From Prosapia bicincta (taxonomy: Eukaryota; Arthropoda; Insecta; Hemiptera; Cercopidae), in assembly GCA_036971475.1 (NCBI GenBank), contig JBAIZL010000006.1:62186898-62250897 (forward strand): a stretch of 64,000 bases of DNA, read 5' to 3'. Under the pieces are notes generated by a model. The model did no database searches. It had not been told where the DNA came from and saw only the letters and a program-made list of their open reading frames with translations. Shown piece after piece: positions 34,107 to 45,194 of this stretch; positions within the stretch are counted from its first letter, which is position 1; every line of letters begins with the position of its first letter. The position numbers were made by a program, and so were the translations under genes.

Positions 34107-34436
34107 GTACTGTCACCGGCGCACGAGAAGAGCCCTGGTGTAGAAATTAGTCAAGCTCAGTTTTTAGTTCTGCGCATGCGCTGTCGATGTATTCCTGAAC
34201 TACAATAGCCTAACGGTACGGTCGTTTTTTAAGAGTTATATTTTAGTAAGTAATATAGGTATTTACAGACAGGTAAAAGTACTAATTTTAATAAGAAAGG
34301 GCCCACAAAATAAATTATATATGCTCTGGTTTCTGCATTGTAATATTCTGTAAATATGACGTTTTGTGTTAGAAATGTTTTTGGGAATGACCTTATCGTT
34401 TTGTCCTGCCTTAGGCCAGTGCGCCGGTGACAGTAC
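34107..34436. mobile_element. Non-autonomous DNA transposon with 18-bp perfect TIRs
   Basis: GTACTGTCACCGGCGCAC at 34107-34124 is the exact complement of GTGCGCCGGTGACAGTAC at 34419-34436. 330 bp, no coding frame. TGCGCATGCGC, an NRF-1-type palindrome, lies at 34171. A target duplication is not obvious, so the superfamily is open. Confidence 0.75.
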
Positions 34437-34661
34437 TTTCATATGACAATAATAAACCGGGGAAATTTGATGTCATTTAATTTGTGTTAAAGCCAAATCT
34501 ATCCTAATCGAATACTTTGCAGCCACATTGTACTAATATTAGTAGTAATAGTGACAGTGTGGCCATCCCTGACGAGTTATCTTCTCTTCAAAGTTACTGT
34601 TTCTTCACTTTAGGGGTTTTTTTGATTGCTAAAGTGTATATTGTATGGGGAAAACGGTAGA

Positions 34662-35223
34662 CAGTGGCGTAGCACTGTATAGAGGTACAGGGGGCACATG
34701 ACCCCCAAATAAATTAATTTTGGTAAAACATCTCGTAATGGGGTCCACTAACATTTTGGTTACCCAACCACTAACAAAATGGCCTCAAGATATGCCTATA
34801 TTTCTTTTCCTTTGGCCAATAGACAATTAATAATTTCGTAGATTTATTAAATTTGTATTTACGATTATACAGAGAACACTGTAAAGAAATGTATACTGAA
34901 ATTACAGCTTTCGTAAAGAATGATTTGTTTATATTCCGTTATTTCTTCTTCGAGTAAAAGTTTAGTTTGTTTTTTGAGTAAAAGTTATGGATTTTGGTGA
35001 TAAGAGTATTAACATTTCTCATTTTTGCAAAATGTATTTTATAGCCTAGAATGTTTTAGCAAAATCCCTTTCCGATAACCCAACAGTTGTGTAATTTTAA
35101 GTGCCAAGATAGCATAAAATGTGATTTCTAGAGGTAAAAAAGTTCAAAATTTCCCCAGGAGGTTCCACCTCTTAACTCCCTCCAGGTCGTTCTTCCCAAT
35201 ACATCGTCCTGGCTACGCTCCTG
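34662..35223. mobile_element. hAT-type non-autonomous element with perfect 8-bp TSD
   Basis: ACGGTAGA flanks both sides (34654-34661 and 35224-35231). The ends are CAGTGGCGTAGCACTG and CCTGGCTACGCTCCTG, imperfect TIRs of the CAGTGGCGTAGC type. 562 bp, no transposase frame. It sits 190 bp beyond the stop of the galactosyltransferase-like gene. Confidence 0.85.
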
Positions 35224-35413
35224 ACGGTAGATATCTGTCTTGAGGAAAGACTCAACAATCTACAAAACTCACATCTCTCACGAATTGACTCATAAAGAAC
35301 CAGAAAGAAAAAGAAAATTGATTAAATGCAATTTTTAATAAGTTATAACGTATTAAATGCAAATTATTCAATTAACGCTCTGACTTGTGAAGCATATAAA
35401 TAGGCACACAGAA

Positions 35414-36475
35414 CTAACACTTGTCTGGAACTTTAGCTTCGGACTTCAATATTTCCAGTTTGACTTTAGCCAAATCTTCTTCCACCTCCTTCCTGTTTAC
35501 GTGCTCTTGAGAGTAAACTTTCAGAACTTGCCTACAGAACGAGTTCAGTTCGTTTCGCTCCATCTCGGTGGACTTGCAGACTCGGCTCAAGATTAGCAAG
35601 TCACAATTGTCACCGAACTCGTTACACACTCGGACCCTGTCTGTGTACACTTTCAGGAACCTGCACTCCTTAGACTCGCAATAAAAGTCGTACGCGTCCT
35701 GTATAACACTTTCTACCGTCGTCTCTAGCGCGGGGTTTTTATCACAAGAGATGACGCACTTCATTAAGTAGTCAACAAAATCGTGACATTTTTTGGGCGT
35801 AACCAAAACGTATTCGTCGATGAGGACGTCATTTTTACATTTAAAAATGTTCCTATTCAGCAGAATGACGTCAAGGGAGAGAACGACGCCGCCGAACTTG
35901 TAAGCCGTGACGAGTTTAGCTGCGAACTGCATCGCATCGTCCCAACCAGTCATTCCTTCGAAACCAGTGTCCTTAAAAAACTCTTTAGTGTCTATCGGAA
36001 GGACGTGCAGATTTTTATACATTTTCATAAGAAAACCAACATAATCAAATCTTTTGCTATCGTCGGAACCGTTTCTGCTGCGGTTTAAATTGAGAATGAA
36101 GACGTTTTTGTCCGGCGTTAGTCTCAAAACTGATTCTATGGCGCAGGCCTCTAGTTCCGTGATATTTTTAGTCTTTATCAGGTATACATTGCCTTCGCCA
36201 ATTACGTTAGTGTCGCTGTTCTGCCCCGTTAGAATTGTACAGAGCGTGTTGTTCGGCGTATCGTCACGCGAGGCGGACCTCACGGTGGTGACGTCATCGG
36301 TAGTTTGCACTTTGCATAGCTTCGTCGTGACAACAGTTAGAAGGAACGCCAATATTCCGATAACCAGGAGCAGGACCAGAAATAGGACGATGCACCAGGG
36401 CTGTGCCTTGTAGCTGTAGTTCTGCAAGTTATCCTTCTGCAAGAGGGGCAAATGGGCCTCTCTGTTTGCCATCAT
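35414..36475 (-). CDS. A4GALT/Gb3-synthase-like type II glycosyltransferase, DXD-altered
   Basis: A single coding exon of 353 residues. The start is placed at the MMANRE pair (36475) because CTCCACAG|GT at about 36484 is a likely acceptor just upstream. The open frame continues to 36571 but would then run through this acceptor. A short tail is followed by a membrane segment (residues 27-49, WCIVLFLVLLLVIGILAFLL), giving a Golgi type II topology. The lumenal part shows ACAIES (110-115), WDDAMQF (178-184) and KFGGVVLSLDV, matching the ACAxES, SDAxR and YGGxYLDxD blocks of the alpha-1,4-galactosyltransferase family. Members transfer Gal or GalNAc to glycolipids. Here the DXD is S200-L-D202, so metal/UDP-sugar binding may be lost. 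Four sequons are present. ATTAAA at 35334-35339 could be the poly(A) signal. Distant paralogue or pseudoenzyme; family assignment is fairly sure, substrate unknown. Confidence 0.75.
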   Translation of the reverse strand: MMANREAHLPLLQKDNLQNYSYKAQPWCIVLFLVLLLVIGILAFLLTVVTTKLCKVQTTDDVTTVRSASRDDTPNNTLCTILTGQNSDTNVIGEGNVYLIKTKNITELEACAIESVLRLTPDKNVFILNLNRSRNGSDDSKRFDYVGFLMKMYKNLHVLPIDTKEFFKDTGFEGMTGWDDAMQFAAKLVTAYKFGGVVLSLDVILLNRNIFKCKNDVLIDEYVLVTPKKCHDFVDYLMKCVISCDKNPALETTVESVIQDAYDFYCESKECRFLKVYTDRVRVCNEFGDNCDLLILSRVCKSTEMERNELNSFCRQVLKVYSQEHVNRKEVEEDLAKVKLEILKSEAKVPDKC

Positions 36476-36483
36476 CACGGGAC

Positions 36484-36530
36484 CTGTGGAGTATACAGTA
36501 CAAGGTGAAAGACGGTAAGAAACATGTGTT
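36484..36530 (-). other. Probable 3' splice site of a 5'-UTR intron
   Basis: The minus strand reads TTTCACCTTGTACTGTATAC then TCCACAG before GTCCCGTG and the ATG pair. It implies a non-coding exon further upstream, which I could not locate. Confidence 0.4.
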
Positions 36531-36609
36531 TTAATGAGTAAAAGATAAATTAACCATAAGGTATGGTACATATATAGTTTGTCATGTTTATTGTAAGAAG
36601 AATATATAA

Positions 36610-37196
36610 AAAAAAATTAAAAGTCAATTCTTACTTGAGTCAACAAAGACAATTTTTTTTTAGTACCTTTTTATTTATAATTACAATTAATATAAATACT
36701 TATATGACAGAATCACAAAACTAAGTGGCAAAATAAATTGCAAATTTCCTTGCAATTTTTCATTTCCCTCTCTAGACAGTATATGGTGTTGGACTATTAC
36801 TTTTGTTTCTTACTATTTATTCGCTCTCTTTTTTTAGTTTCTAATTTACTAAGCAGCTGGGGGTCTAATTTATCATTATATCCATCTCTTATAATAATTA
36901 TTGCAAAGAACTCTCTCTTCATTATTGCAAAGAACCTTTGTCTTATAATTTCACATGTACCTTCAAGTAATTGATTTTTAGCTGTGAGAAACGTGGTTCA
37001 GTGCCAAAGAGCTGGATTTCAAACATGTAGTTATTCAGTTCGAATCTGATCGGGGTATCAAGTTTTTAAAATTTTATTAATGAATCAATATTTGAAAAGA
37101 CTGTAATTCATCAATTGTCATTCATTACAGGTTAAAAAAACTATTTGAACTTGATAGGACGAATTAAAACATTTTTATTAACGATTGAAAATGTGT

Positions 37197-37246
<50 letters not shown>

Positions 37247-37340
37247 TTTCACTTATGTACTTAAACAAGAATCTTACTTGGTATTTATGCGAGCCAACTT
37301 TCAATGGCTGGCTGTGCCGTCTTCCTCGGGCATACTGAGT

Positions 37341-37407
<67 letters not shown>

Positions 37408-37440
37408 AATAGGAGAGTGCTAGGTAATAGAAACACTTGA
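36610..37440 (-). repeat. Dispersed repeat family A, long variant with tRNA-like core
   Basis: AAGTCAATTCTTACTTGAGT to GGAGAGTGCTAGGTAATAGA. tRNA-like part at 36985-37055: GTGGTTCAGTGCCAAAGAGC, then the B box AGTTCGAATCTGATC. The microsatellite slot holds two (TA)n tracts with a foreign 100-bp piece between them. Confidence 0.75.
37200..37404. repeat. Two (TA)n tracts flanking a Penelope-like 3'-end fragment
   Basis: (TA)n at 37199-37243 and 37344-37404. Between them, the minus strand reads GCCCGAGGAAGACGGCACAG, then CCATTGAAAGTTGGC, resembling a Penelope terminal hairpin core. This looks like an insertion into a TA microsatellite. The poly-Tyr/Ile frames across it are artefacts. Confidence 0.55.
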
Positions 37441-38321
37441 ATAAATGAGAATAAAAATGTATCGAATAAGCTTAAATGAAAGCAATTATTCACGACTGGT
37501 TTTAGGACTGTCTTAAAGACATACTTTTGGTTCATCGCGGAATTATTAACTCAGAGATGATTTGTGTGTACACCTTGCATACCAACTTAGCTTTATTGAA
37601 CCCCCTCCGACTAGGTGGGTAGCATGAATGTTTTTTTAATACCCAACCAAGGGGCGGATCCAAAGAGCTTGGTACCTTTAACCCGAGCTGCAATAAAGCG
37701 AGAGGGTCGACTTAAGGAAGAATTGTGCAATTCATTAAGAGGAATTTCTTTTTCATAGTATAATCTATGATCGTATGTATGAATATTTGTATTAGATAAG
37801 AAGATAGCATACATATATTCCCTCTTCCCTACCACTATTGTTTTCTGTCAATATCGTTTACTATCAATATTGTTTACTGTAATCTGACAATATTATCAGA
37901 TTATATGGTTCTTGGTTTCCGCTTGGAAATTTCAATGTTGGAAATCTCAACAAGAAAAACTACATAGGTACTGGTCAAGGTATTAAAGTAAAATAAAGCA
38001 TAAATTCATGTGTTTTTGTGAAAAAAAAATTATCATAAAAATGGAATTCTAATGGCCATTTCTTAGGCACGCTAACAGAAAAGGAAATAGTACAAGGTCA
38101 CCAGGACGCTGTCCGTCAGCAGGGGTAGTAAAATGTTACCCTTTCCCCCTTAGACACTACAATCAGAAAAACAACACATTTGCTTTTATATGCTGGGAGG
38201 GTTCTTATTTAGAATAAATATTAAAAAAAAATCAATATATTTAAACCGTATTAATTTGGACCCTAACTTAACCTAAGGCTAATTTGGTACCCACGTCCGG
38301 CTTGTTTATTAATTCCCCTCA

Positions 38322-38325
<4 letters not shown>
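37441..38325. other. Intergenic, nothing recognised
   Basis: CAATATCGTTTACTATCAATATTGTTTACTG near 37850 is a short direct repeat. No gene seen. Confidence 0.35.

Positions 38326-38327
<2 letters not shown>

Positions 38328-38360
<33 letters not shown>
38328..38360. repeat. (TC)n microsatellite, left of LINE
   Basis: Pure CT dinucleotides directly abutting the 5'-truncated LINE. Confidence 0.95.
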
Positions 38361-38364
<4 letters not shown>

Positions 38365-39552
38365 GAGCCAACGATTTATAAAGGTCCGCTATGGAAATAG
38401 AAGTTCTCAGTTCCGTCAACAGAGAAGGGAACTCCCGCAGGGAGCGATTAGCAGTTGTACTCTTTTTAATCTTTACATGAATGATTTAATCTGCAACATT
38501 AAGGTAAATAACCCGGGAGTCGAAGTACTCTGTTACGCAGATGATGTGATAATATGGGCGACCAGCAGCAACATCAACTCCGTGGAAACCAAAATAAACG
38601 AGACATTAGGTGGAGTCAAGAGCGACAACCTTTCAAGAAAACGAAATATATAAAGGAAAGGACCGAAATACCATCGTGCACATCAATACCTGGTGTAAGC
38701 CTTAGAAAAGCCGACATCCAAATCTGCGAACTCAAAGTACTAACAGAAGCTATGATCAACGAGAGGTATCCGGCCGACGAATGGCTGCGTCTGTACACAG
38801 ATGGATCGGCAATGCATGACGCATGCGGAGCCGGATATTTCACCTCAATTGGGCAAAAATCAATAGCAGTGGGCAAAAACGGAACCAACTTCGAAGGAGA
38901 ACTGACCACCATCGGCAAAGCGGCCAGAGAGATTCTTCTGTCGGCCAACACCAAGAAGGTAGTTTTCCTCTCGGACTCAACATCCGCGATTGAGGCGATC
39001 GCCTCCCCAAAGTCACAAGAAGGGAAGGAAATAAACAACTGCCAGAAAACACTCCGCATGTTACAAAAAAACAACACAGATCGTAGTACAATGGGTGCCG
39101 AGGCACTGTGACATCAGAGGAAACGAAAAAGCAGATAGTTTGGGCAAGCATCCTCCCCCTCTCATACCGCAGTGTCTGTCGGAGTATAAGCAGCACCATC
39201 AGCGACTCCGTGAAACGGGACAGGAAACAAGCTGCTACAGGAAAGCAATGGGAAAAGATCATCCAATCAGGCATACCACTGGATCTTCCGAGAGGCGTAG
39301 CAGTGGCTTTGTTTAGGATGACCACTGGACATGACTACCTGCAGAGACACCTGCATCGCATGAAAGTGGTAGACACACCAATCTGCCCACTCTGCTCCGA
39401 CAACGAAGGGACGGCAGAGCATCTTACTTGCGACGGCCTGAAGGATATCTTTCACGAGGAGTCCAGGGAAGGACTCGCTACATTATACTGGGAGGCACGG
39501 CGTCGGATGGCTGAGAGGCCAAGGACGGGCGTTGGCTGAAGTAAGAAGTAAG
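38361..39552 (+). pseudogene. Non-LTR retrotransposon (I/R1/Jockey group) with RT, RNase H and zinc-knuckle remnants
   Basis: 5'-truncated and broken by frameshifts. Frame at 38363 gives LPQGAISSCTLFNLYMNDL and LCYADDVIIWA, the reverse-transcriptase palm motifs. Within 150 bp the next frame shows WLRLYTDGSAMHDACGAGYF, FEGELTTI and VVFLSDSTSAIEAI, which are RNase H blocks. The thumb and linker between them are missing, so there is an internal deletion. QWVPRHCDIRGNEKADSLGK closes the RNase H, and CPLCSDNEGTAEHLTC is the C-terminal CCHC finger. GC content is well above its surroundings. No poly(A) tail; the element is bordered on both sides by (TC)n. Confidence 0.85.
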
Positions 39553-39554
39553 TA

Positions 39555-39586
39555 TTCTCTCTCTCTTTTTCTCTCTCTCTCTCTCA
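39555..39586. repeat. (TC)n microsatellite, right of LINE
   Basis: CT tract with one TTTTT interruption; it occupies the microsatellite position of the following repeat A copy. Confidence 0.9.
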
Positions 39587-39900
39587 AATATATAGTTTGG
39601 TAAAATTTTAAATAGTTAACAATTATTTTTTATTCATCCACTCAAGTTCGAATACAATTTTTGAAACTTGTAGTGGATGGCAGTTCTTGATGTTGAAACA
39701 GTTTTTTTAAAAATATTAATTCATTAATTACATTTAACGATTTAATTAATTTAAATAATTAATTTCGCTTTATATTTTGCCACTTAATGTTGTGATTCTG
39801 TCGTACGTATGTACATAATTTTAATGATTGTAATTATTTAATAAAAAGTAACTAAAATAAAATTATTCTTAGCTGATCTAAGTAGGAATTGAATAAAATT
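39587..39900 (+). repeat. Dispersed repeat family A, copy
   Basis: TTAACAATTATTTTTTATTC, ATCCACTCAAGTTCGAATAC and TTGTAGTGGATGGCAGTT through CTAAGTAGGAATTGAATAAA. The central GATAACATATG block is deleted. Confidence 0.65.
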
Positions 39901-39984
39901 TGTTTTCTATTAGTTGTTTTAAAATATTGTTAAATTGGGAACTTATTGGGTTTTCCTGGTAACAATTGTTAGTACTTATAGTGT

Positions 39985-40085
39985 TTACCTTTTATTAGAA
40001 TTACACTTTGTATTCACTTGGGATAAAACCCAAAAAGTAGTGGTTTTGTTTGCCAAGTGAATACAAAAAAGTGTAATTTATACAA
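39985..40085. repeat. Foldback element, family F2 (short)
   Basis: AATTACACTTTGTATTCACT and AGTGAATACAAAAAAGTGTAATT are inverted, around GGTTTTGTTTGCCAAG. No long interior. Confidence 0.7.
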
Positions 40086-40348
40086 AAACCCTCTTGATTT
40101 CCAACACAAAAAACTACATGTTTTATTACTAAGTTTTATTTCTTATTAGGAACCTTATTTCTAGTTTGTAGTTTTAATACATAACGGATTGCATAGCCAT
40201 ATTAACCGTAAAAAAGCACTCTGGAGGAAACTTTTATTCTAAAAATTTAATTTAATTAGTTGTAGTAGGAATAATTAAAATCGGAAATAATCTAAATATA
40301 GTTCAGTTATATACATTTTTGTGATTTAAACCTGAACTGTAAACATAA

Positions 40349-40378
40349 CCTAACCTTACCTTACCTAACCTAACCTAA
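40349..40378 (-). repeat. Interstitial telomere-type repeat (TTAGG)n
   Basis: Six pentamers: CCTAA, CCTTA, CCTTA, CCTAA, CCTAA, CCTAA. TTAGG is the canonical insect telomere repeat; two units carry one substitution. Confidence 0.6.
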
Positions 40379-41736
40379 ATTACATAAAATGCCATTATAT
40401 AACGAAGGGGGTAATGATAACTGCTGTTCAATATTACTATTATTAATTTTTAAATATATTTGCTTTCTTTACTTAGTAGAGAAGTGCATTAGTTAATTGC
40501 CTATCATTTGTGCTTTATGCTATCAAGTGCAGGATTCGATAGAATACGAGCTGACGCTCAGTCAATTTACGGCCCAGATGTAACTATCTATAACAGAAAT
40601 ACTTACTTTATTCGATTAGTTTTCTCTTCAGTTATAATAAGCGTGTTAAACTCTGCCTTAGCAATTAAAGGCAGTTGTATCCTTACGAAATAGTTCGCTT
40701 TATTTAAATATAATACCTTGATTCTAAACAAAGTTAAAGAGTTGATTGGAATATCTAACAATATACATTTTTAAGTAATTTAAATAATTTACCTATTTTG
40801 TTGTTCTGTAATATTTTAGTAATTTGTTAATTATATTTAACTATTTTATTGGTTTAAAGTTGACCAGACGATTTATTATTATTAAAAAACACAACCAAAA
40901 TAATTACGGAATTTTAAAAAACTGATTTTGTTACATAACCTCAAAAATATCTTACAAAGTGATTCTACATAAAAATATCTTTAAAAAACAAATTGTAGAA
41001 AATTTAATTTGTACCTCAACAAATTATAACCAGTATTTTATATCAATCTGTAAAAACTTAAGCTAAATTTAATATTTTAAACTATTTTGCTTAGGTCTAT
41101 TAGCTATCTGAAACAAATGCTTAAGTGTTATTATTTATGTTTAACGTAAATTGTAATTGTATTGTGTTTGTGAATTAAGATAAAGATCACTTTAATAAAT
41201 GTTATTATATTTTTTAAATAGCTATTGTAAAGTTTATATCTGTAAACACTTAAAAACGTTCTAAGCCTACACTTACTTACGATGAATTTTCAAGTAATTT
41301 TTGCGAATTCTGCATTATTACATCTGATTTTGTTCAACTTAATTAGTTAAGAATCGTTAGTAAAGTTTTGGTTAGATGGCATTACACTTCGGAATTATAG
41401 TAAGTAAATAATACAGGAATATAGGTTAACATTTCTTTGCAAATAGGTTTATGATATAATCATATGTATAAATTGAATAATTACATTGTTGATGAATCGT
41501 ATAGATATTTATAAAAACAAACATTGAAATTCATTAGAGTTTCAATATTACTGTATTGTATATTCCTTTTTCAATCTGTCATTTCTTAATTTTATCTAAG
41601 CAGAATTTTACTTCTAAAACCTAACACACTTTTAGTTAAAGTTAAAATAGGCCAGTGTGTTGTCATGGAAGATGCCCATGGTGGATATCATGAAGGAACT
41701 ATAATCTTGTTTAAATAGTAGATAGACCCTTTGCGA
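40379..41736. other. Intergenic, nothing recognised
   Basis: AT-rich; the 61-codon frame at 40508 has no recognisable domain. Confidence 0.4.
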
Positions 41737-41799
41737 TCTCTCTCTCTCTCTCTCACACATTGTGTGTGTGTGTGTGTGTGTGTGTGTTTTGTGTGTGTG

Positions 41800-41859
<60 letters not shown>

Positions 41860-41902
41860 TTCAGTGTGTTTGTTGTGTGTGTGTGTGTGTGTGTTTTGTG
41901 TG

Positions 41903-41973
<71 letters not shown>

Positions 41974-41975
41974 TG

Positions 41976-42022
<47 letters not shown>
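41737..42022. repeat. Compound (TC)n-(GT)n microsatellite
   Basis: (TC)n then about 260 bp of GT with interspersed TTTT and GAGT variants. Cys/Val and His/Thr frames on both strands are artefacts. Confidence 0.97.
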
Positions 42023-42023
<1 letters not shown>

Positions 42024-43090
42024 TGTCAGATCCATTGGTTTTAGATTCTTCAACCAGACCCCCGTGTACCATTGCCAAAGTAAGTCTATGGTACTAACCC
42101 TTTACAAAACCACCAATTAACGGATGATACTTATGCAATATTTTATTCGATGTGTTCCACACCCACAGTAATTAAACAAAAAATAATAAACCTTAGTAAA
42201 TAAAAAATTAATATTTGTATAATTTAATTTTAAAAGATAATTTTTGTGTAAAAATTATCAACCTCCTAAGAAAAGATGGAATAGACTTTGGAGAGCATAA
42301 AATTAAAAGACCAAATAATAAATAAGAATATCGTTCTAGGTTATTTGAATGTTTTAAGTACTAAAGCAAATGATCAAAATTATCAGCTGTGCTTTGCGGA
42401 TGAGTTCACAAAAGTTATAACCAATAGATCAGCTGTTTTTAAATACGTTAAAATAAACAGATAGTTCAGGACAAACATATTTAACAAAGTAAGATCCCAC
42501 ATCATCAGAACTTTATCCTTTGAATTAAAAAGCTGACAAGAATATGAAGTTGAAGGTGAAGTAAGCAATAAAACTATACAGTGAAAAAACTTCAAATAAA
42601 TAAATGAAATAATACATCAATCAATATATTATTAATCTTTATATATAAAAATGTTATGTTGGTTTGTGTACGCTTACCTTAGACTCTGAAGTACTGCGAA
42701 ACTAAACTATGGAACTTATGATTTATTCTGTTCATTTCTCCTACATGCTACCACAATGTGTCACAGCAAAGCATGGAAGAATACAGCTAGGATAATAATA
42801 ATAATAAAATATAATTCACCTATTTATTAATGTTGCTGTAATCTTTCTGTTTACAATATACAATGCCTGCTTATTATAAACCTCAGTTAGCAGTTAAATT
42901 GAAGGGAAACGAATCAAAGAAAACTATTTTATGACTAAAATGTAGAAATATTTTTGGTTACTTTTCGACATAGTCGGCTTTACGACTGAAGCTTTTGGCA
43001 TGTATATGGACAAGCTTTGAAACTTTTTTTTATATAAAGGGTACGGGCAATAAATTCAAATAAGTAGGGAGATTTTCTTCAAGCTCCTTG
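42023..43090. other. Intergenic, nothing recognised
   Basis: No supported gene; the 70-codon minus frame at 42383 is uncharacteristic. Confidence 0.35.
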
Positions 43091-43092
43091 AT

Positions 43093-43201
<109 letters not shown>

Positions 43202-43554
43202 AGGCACCAGCAAGTAAGCCCAAAGTAGCTGTATTTTCCCAAAATAAGGTACTTAAATATAGCGATTGAAGGGAGGAGCAATCGATTAGTCAAGGAAGAG
43301 ATTAGCTAGGTTGTGGCAGTCGGGGAGGGCAGATTGGGTAGTTTAAGGAAGAAGAAGTTCGGGGAGCCGGAGGGGGCATTAGTTCGAGAAGCTGGAGTGG
43401 AGTCTGATATTGGGAGCCGGAGATGGGCGAATAAAGGGAACACATCCTTAGATACAAAAGGGAACTCTGAGCCAAAGCTACTAAAATTATATATTAGGAT
43501 AATTCCTTTACGTCTGAATTGTACTAATGGCCAATAAAAACAAGAAGTATAAAC

Positions 43555-44445
<891 letters not shown>

Positions 44446-44984
44446 AGATATACATCTTTTATCTTTGCGTTGTTTTATCTTAGGAATGTTGGATAGATTA
44501 TCTCTTTAACTTATGTGATAAGAATAAAGTTTAATAATTTAAAAACTTTGCACCGAAAAATTAAAAATGTATTTTACTCGTAATTTTTGCTTTATAAGTG
44601 TAAATCTGTACCTGATTCTTATATTTGTTTGTTTTTTAAAAGCTTAAGTTGGTTCAAATGAAACATAGAATCTGATTTCTAAAGTTACGCCTGATCTATT
44701 GTTTACATGGTTCTTTCAGAAATTTCAGTGATAAGGGAGAAATTGCGTGTGTGCGTGCTCGTGGGTGTACATGTAACTCAACAGTCCCAATGTGTGGGTA
44801 TCAGTCAGGCTGTTAAACTCTAGATGACACACTTTATAATAAGAGAAGCCAGCTATTCTATATACGGCTGAACTTATTGAACCATTATCAACTTTGTAGA
44901 TTACATTTCGTCCAGTCGTGTTTCAGATGGTGGAGAGTCCATTACACAGCGTGACATGTCCACAGAATATCTGACATAACTGCT

Positions 44985-45085
44985 TGCAGTGCGCATGCGT
45001 GACCTATACGTCCGGATAGGTCTCTTTCCACGTCGACTTGGACAAGTGTAGGCTCTCTAATGAATCTTTACCGCTTCATTTCAAG
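44985..45085 (+). promoter_or_regulatory. Candidate promoter and 5' UTR exon of the PIMT gene
   Basis: TGCGCATGCGTG at 44990-45001 is an NRF-1-type site in a GC-richer patch. It is followed by unrelated sequence ending TCATTTCAAG|GTAAGAAC, a strong donor at 45086. The first PIMT coding exon at 52184 has its own acceptor and so needs an upstream non-coding exon. Linking the two is inference. Confidence 0.3.
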
Positions 45086-45194
45086 GTAAGAACTTAAGAA
45101 AGCTTTCAGGTTAGCGTGAGAAAGAGCCAAGGTTAGGATGTCCTTCTTGGAGCGATAATATGTTCTAGGCGCACTAAGCGGGGGAGCAAGTTCA

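Noticed and set aside
35783..36413. Two plus-strand frames of about 100-120 codons
   Set aside because: Shadows of the galactosyltransferase-like exon on the other strand.
38616..39325. Minus-strand frames of 150-160 codons
   Set aside because: Antisense shadows of the LINE RNase H region, whose motifs are on the plus strand.
41632..42097. His/Thr and Cys/Val frames up to 148 codons
   Set aside because: Translations of a GT microsatellite.
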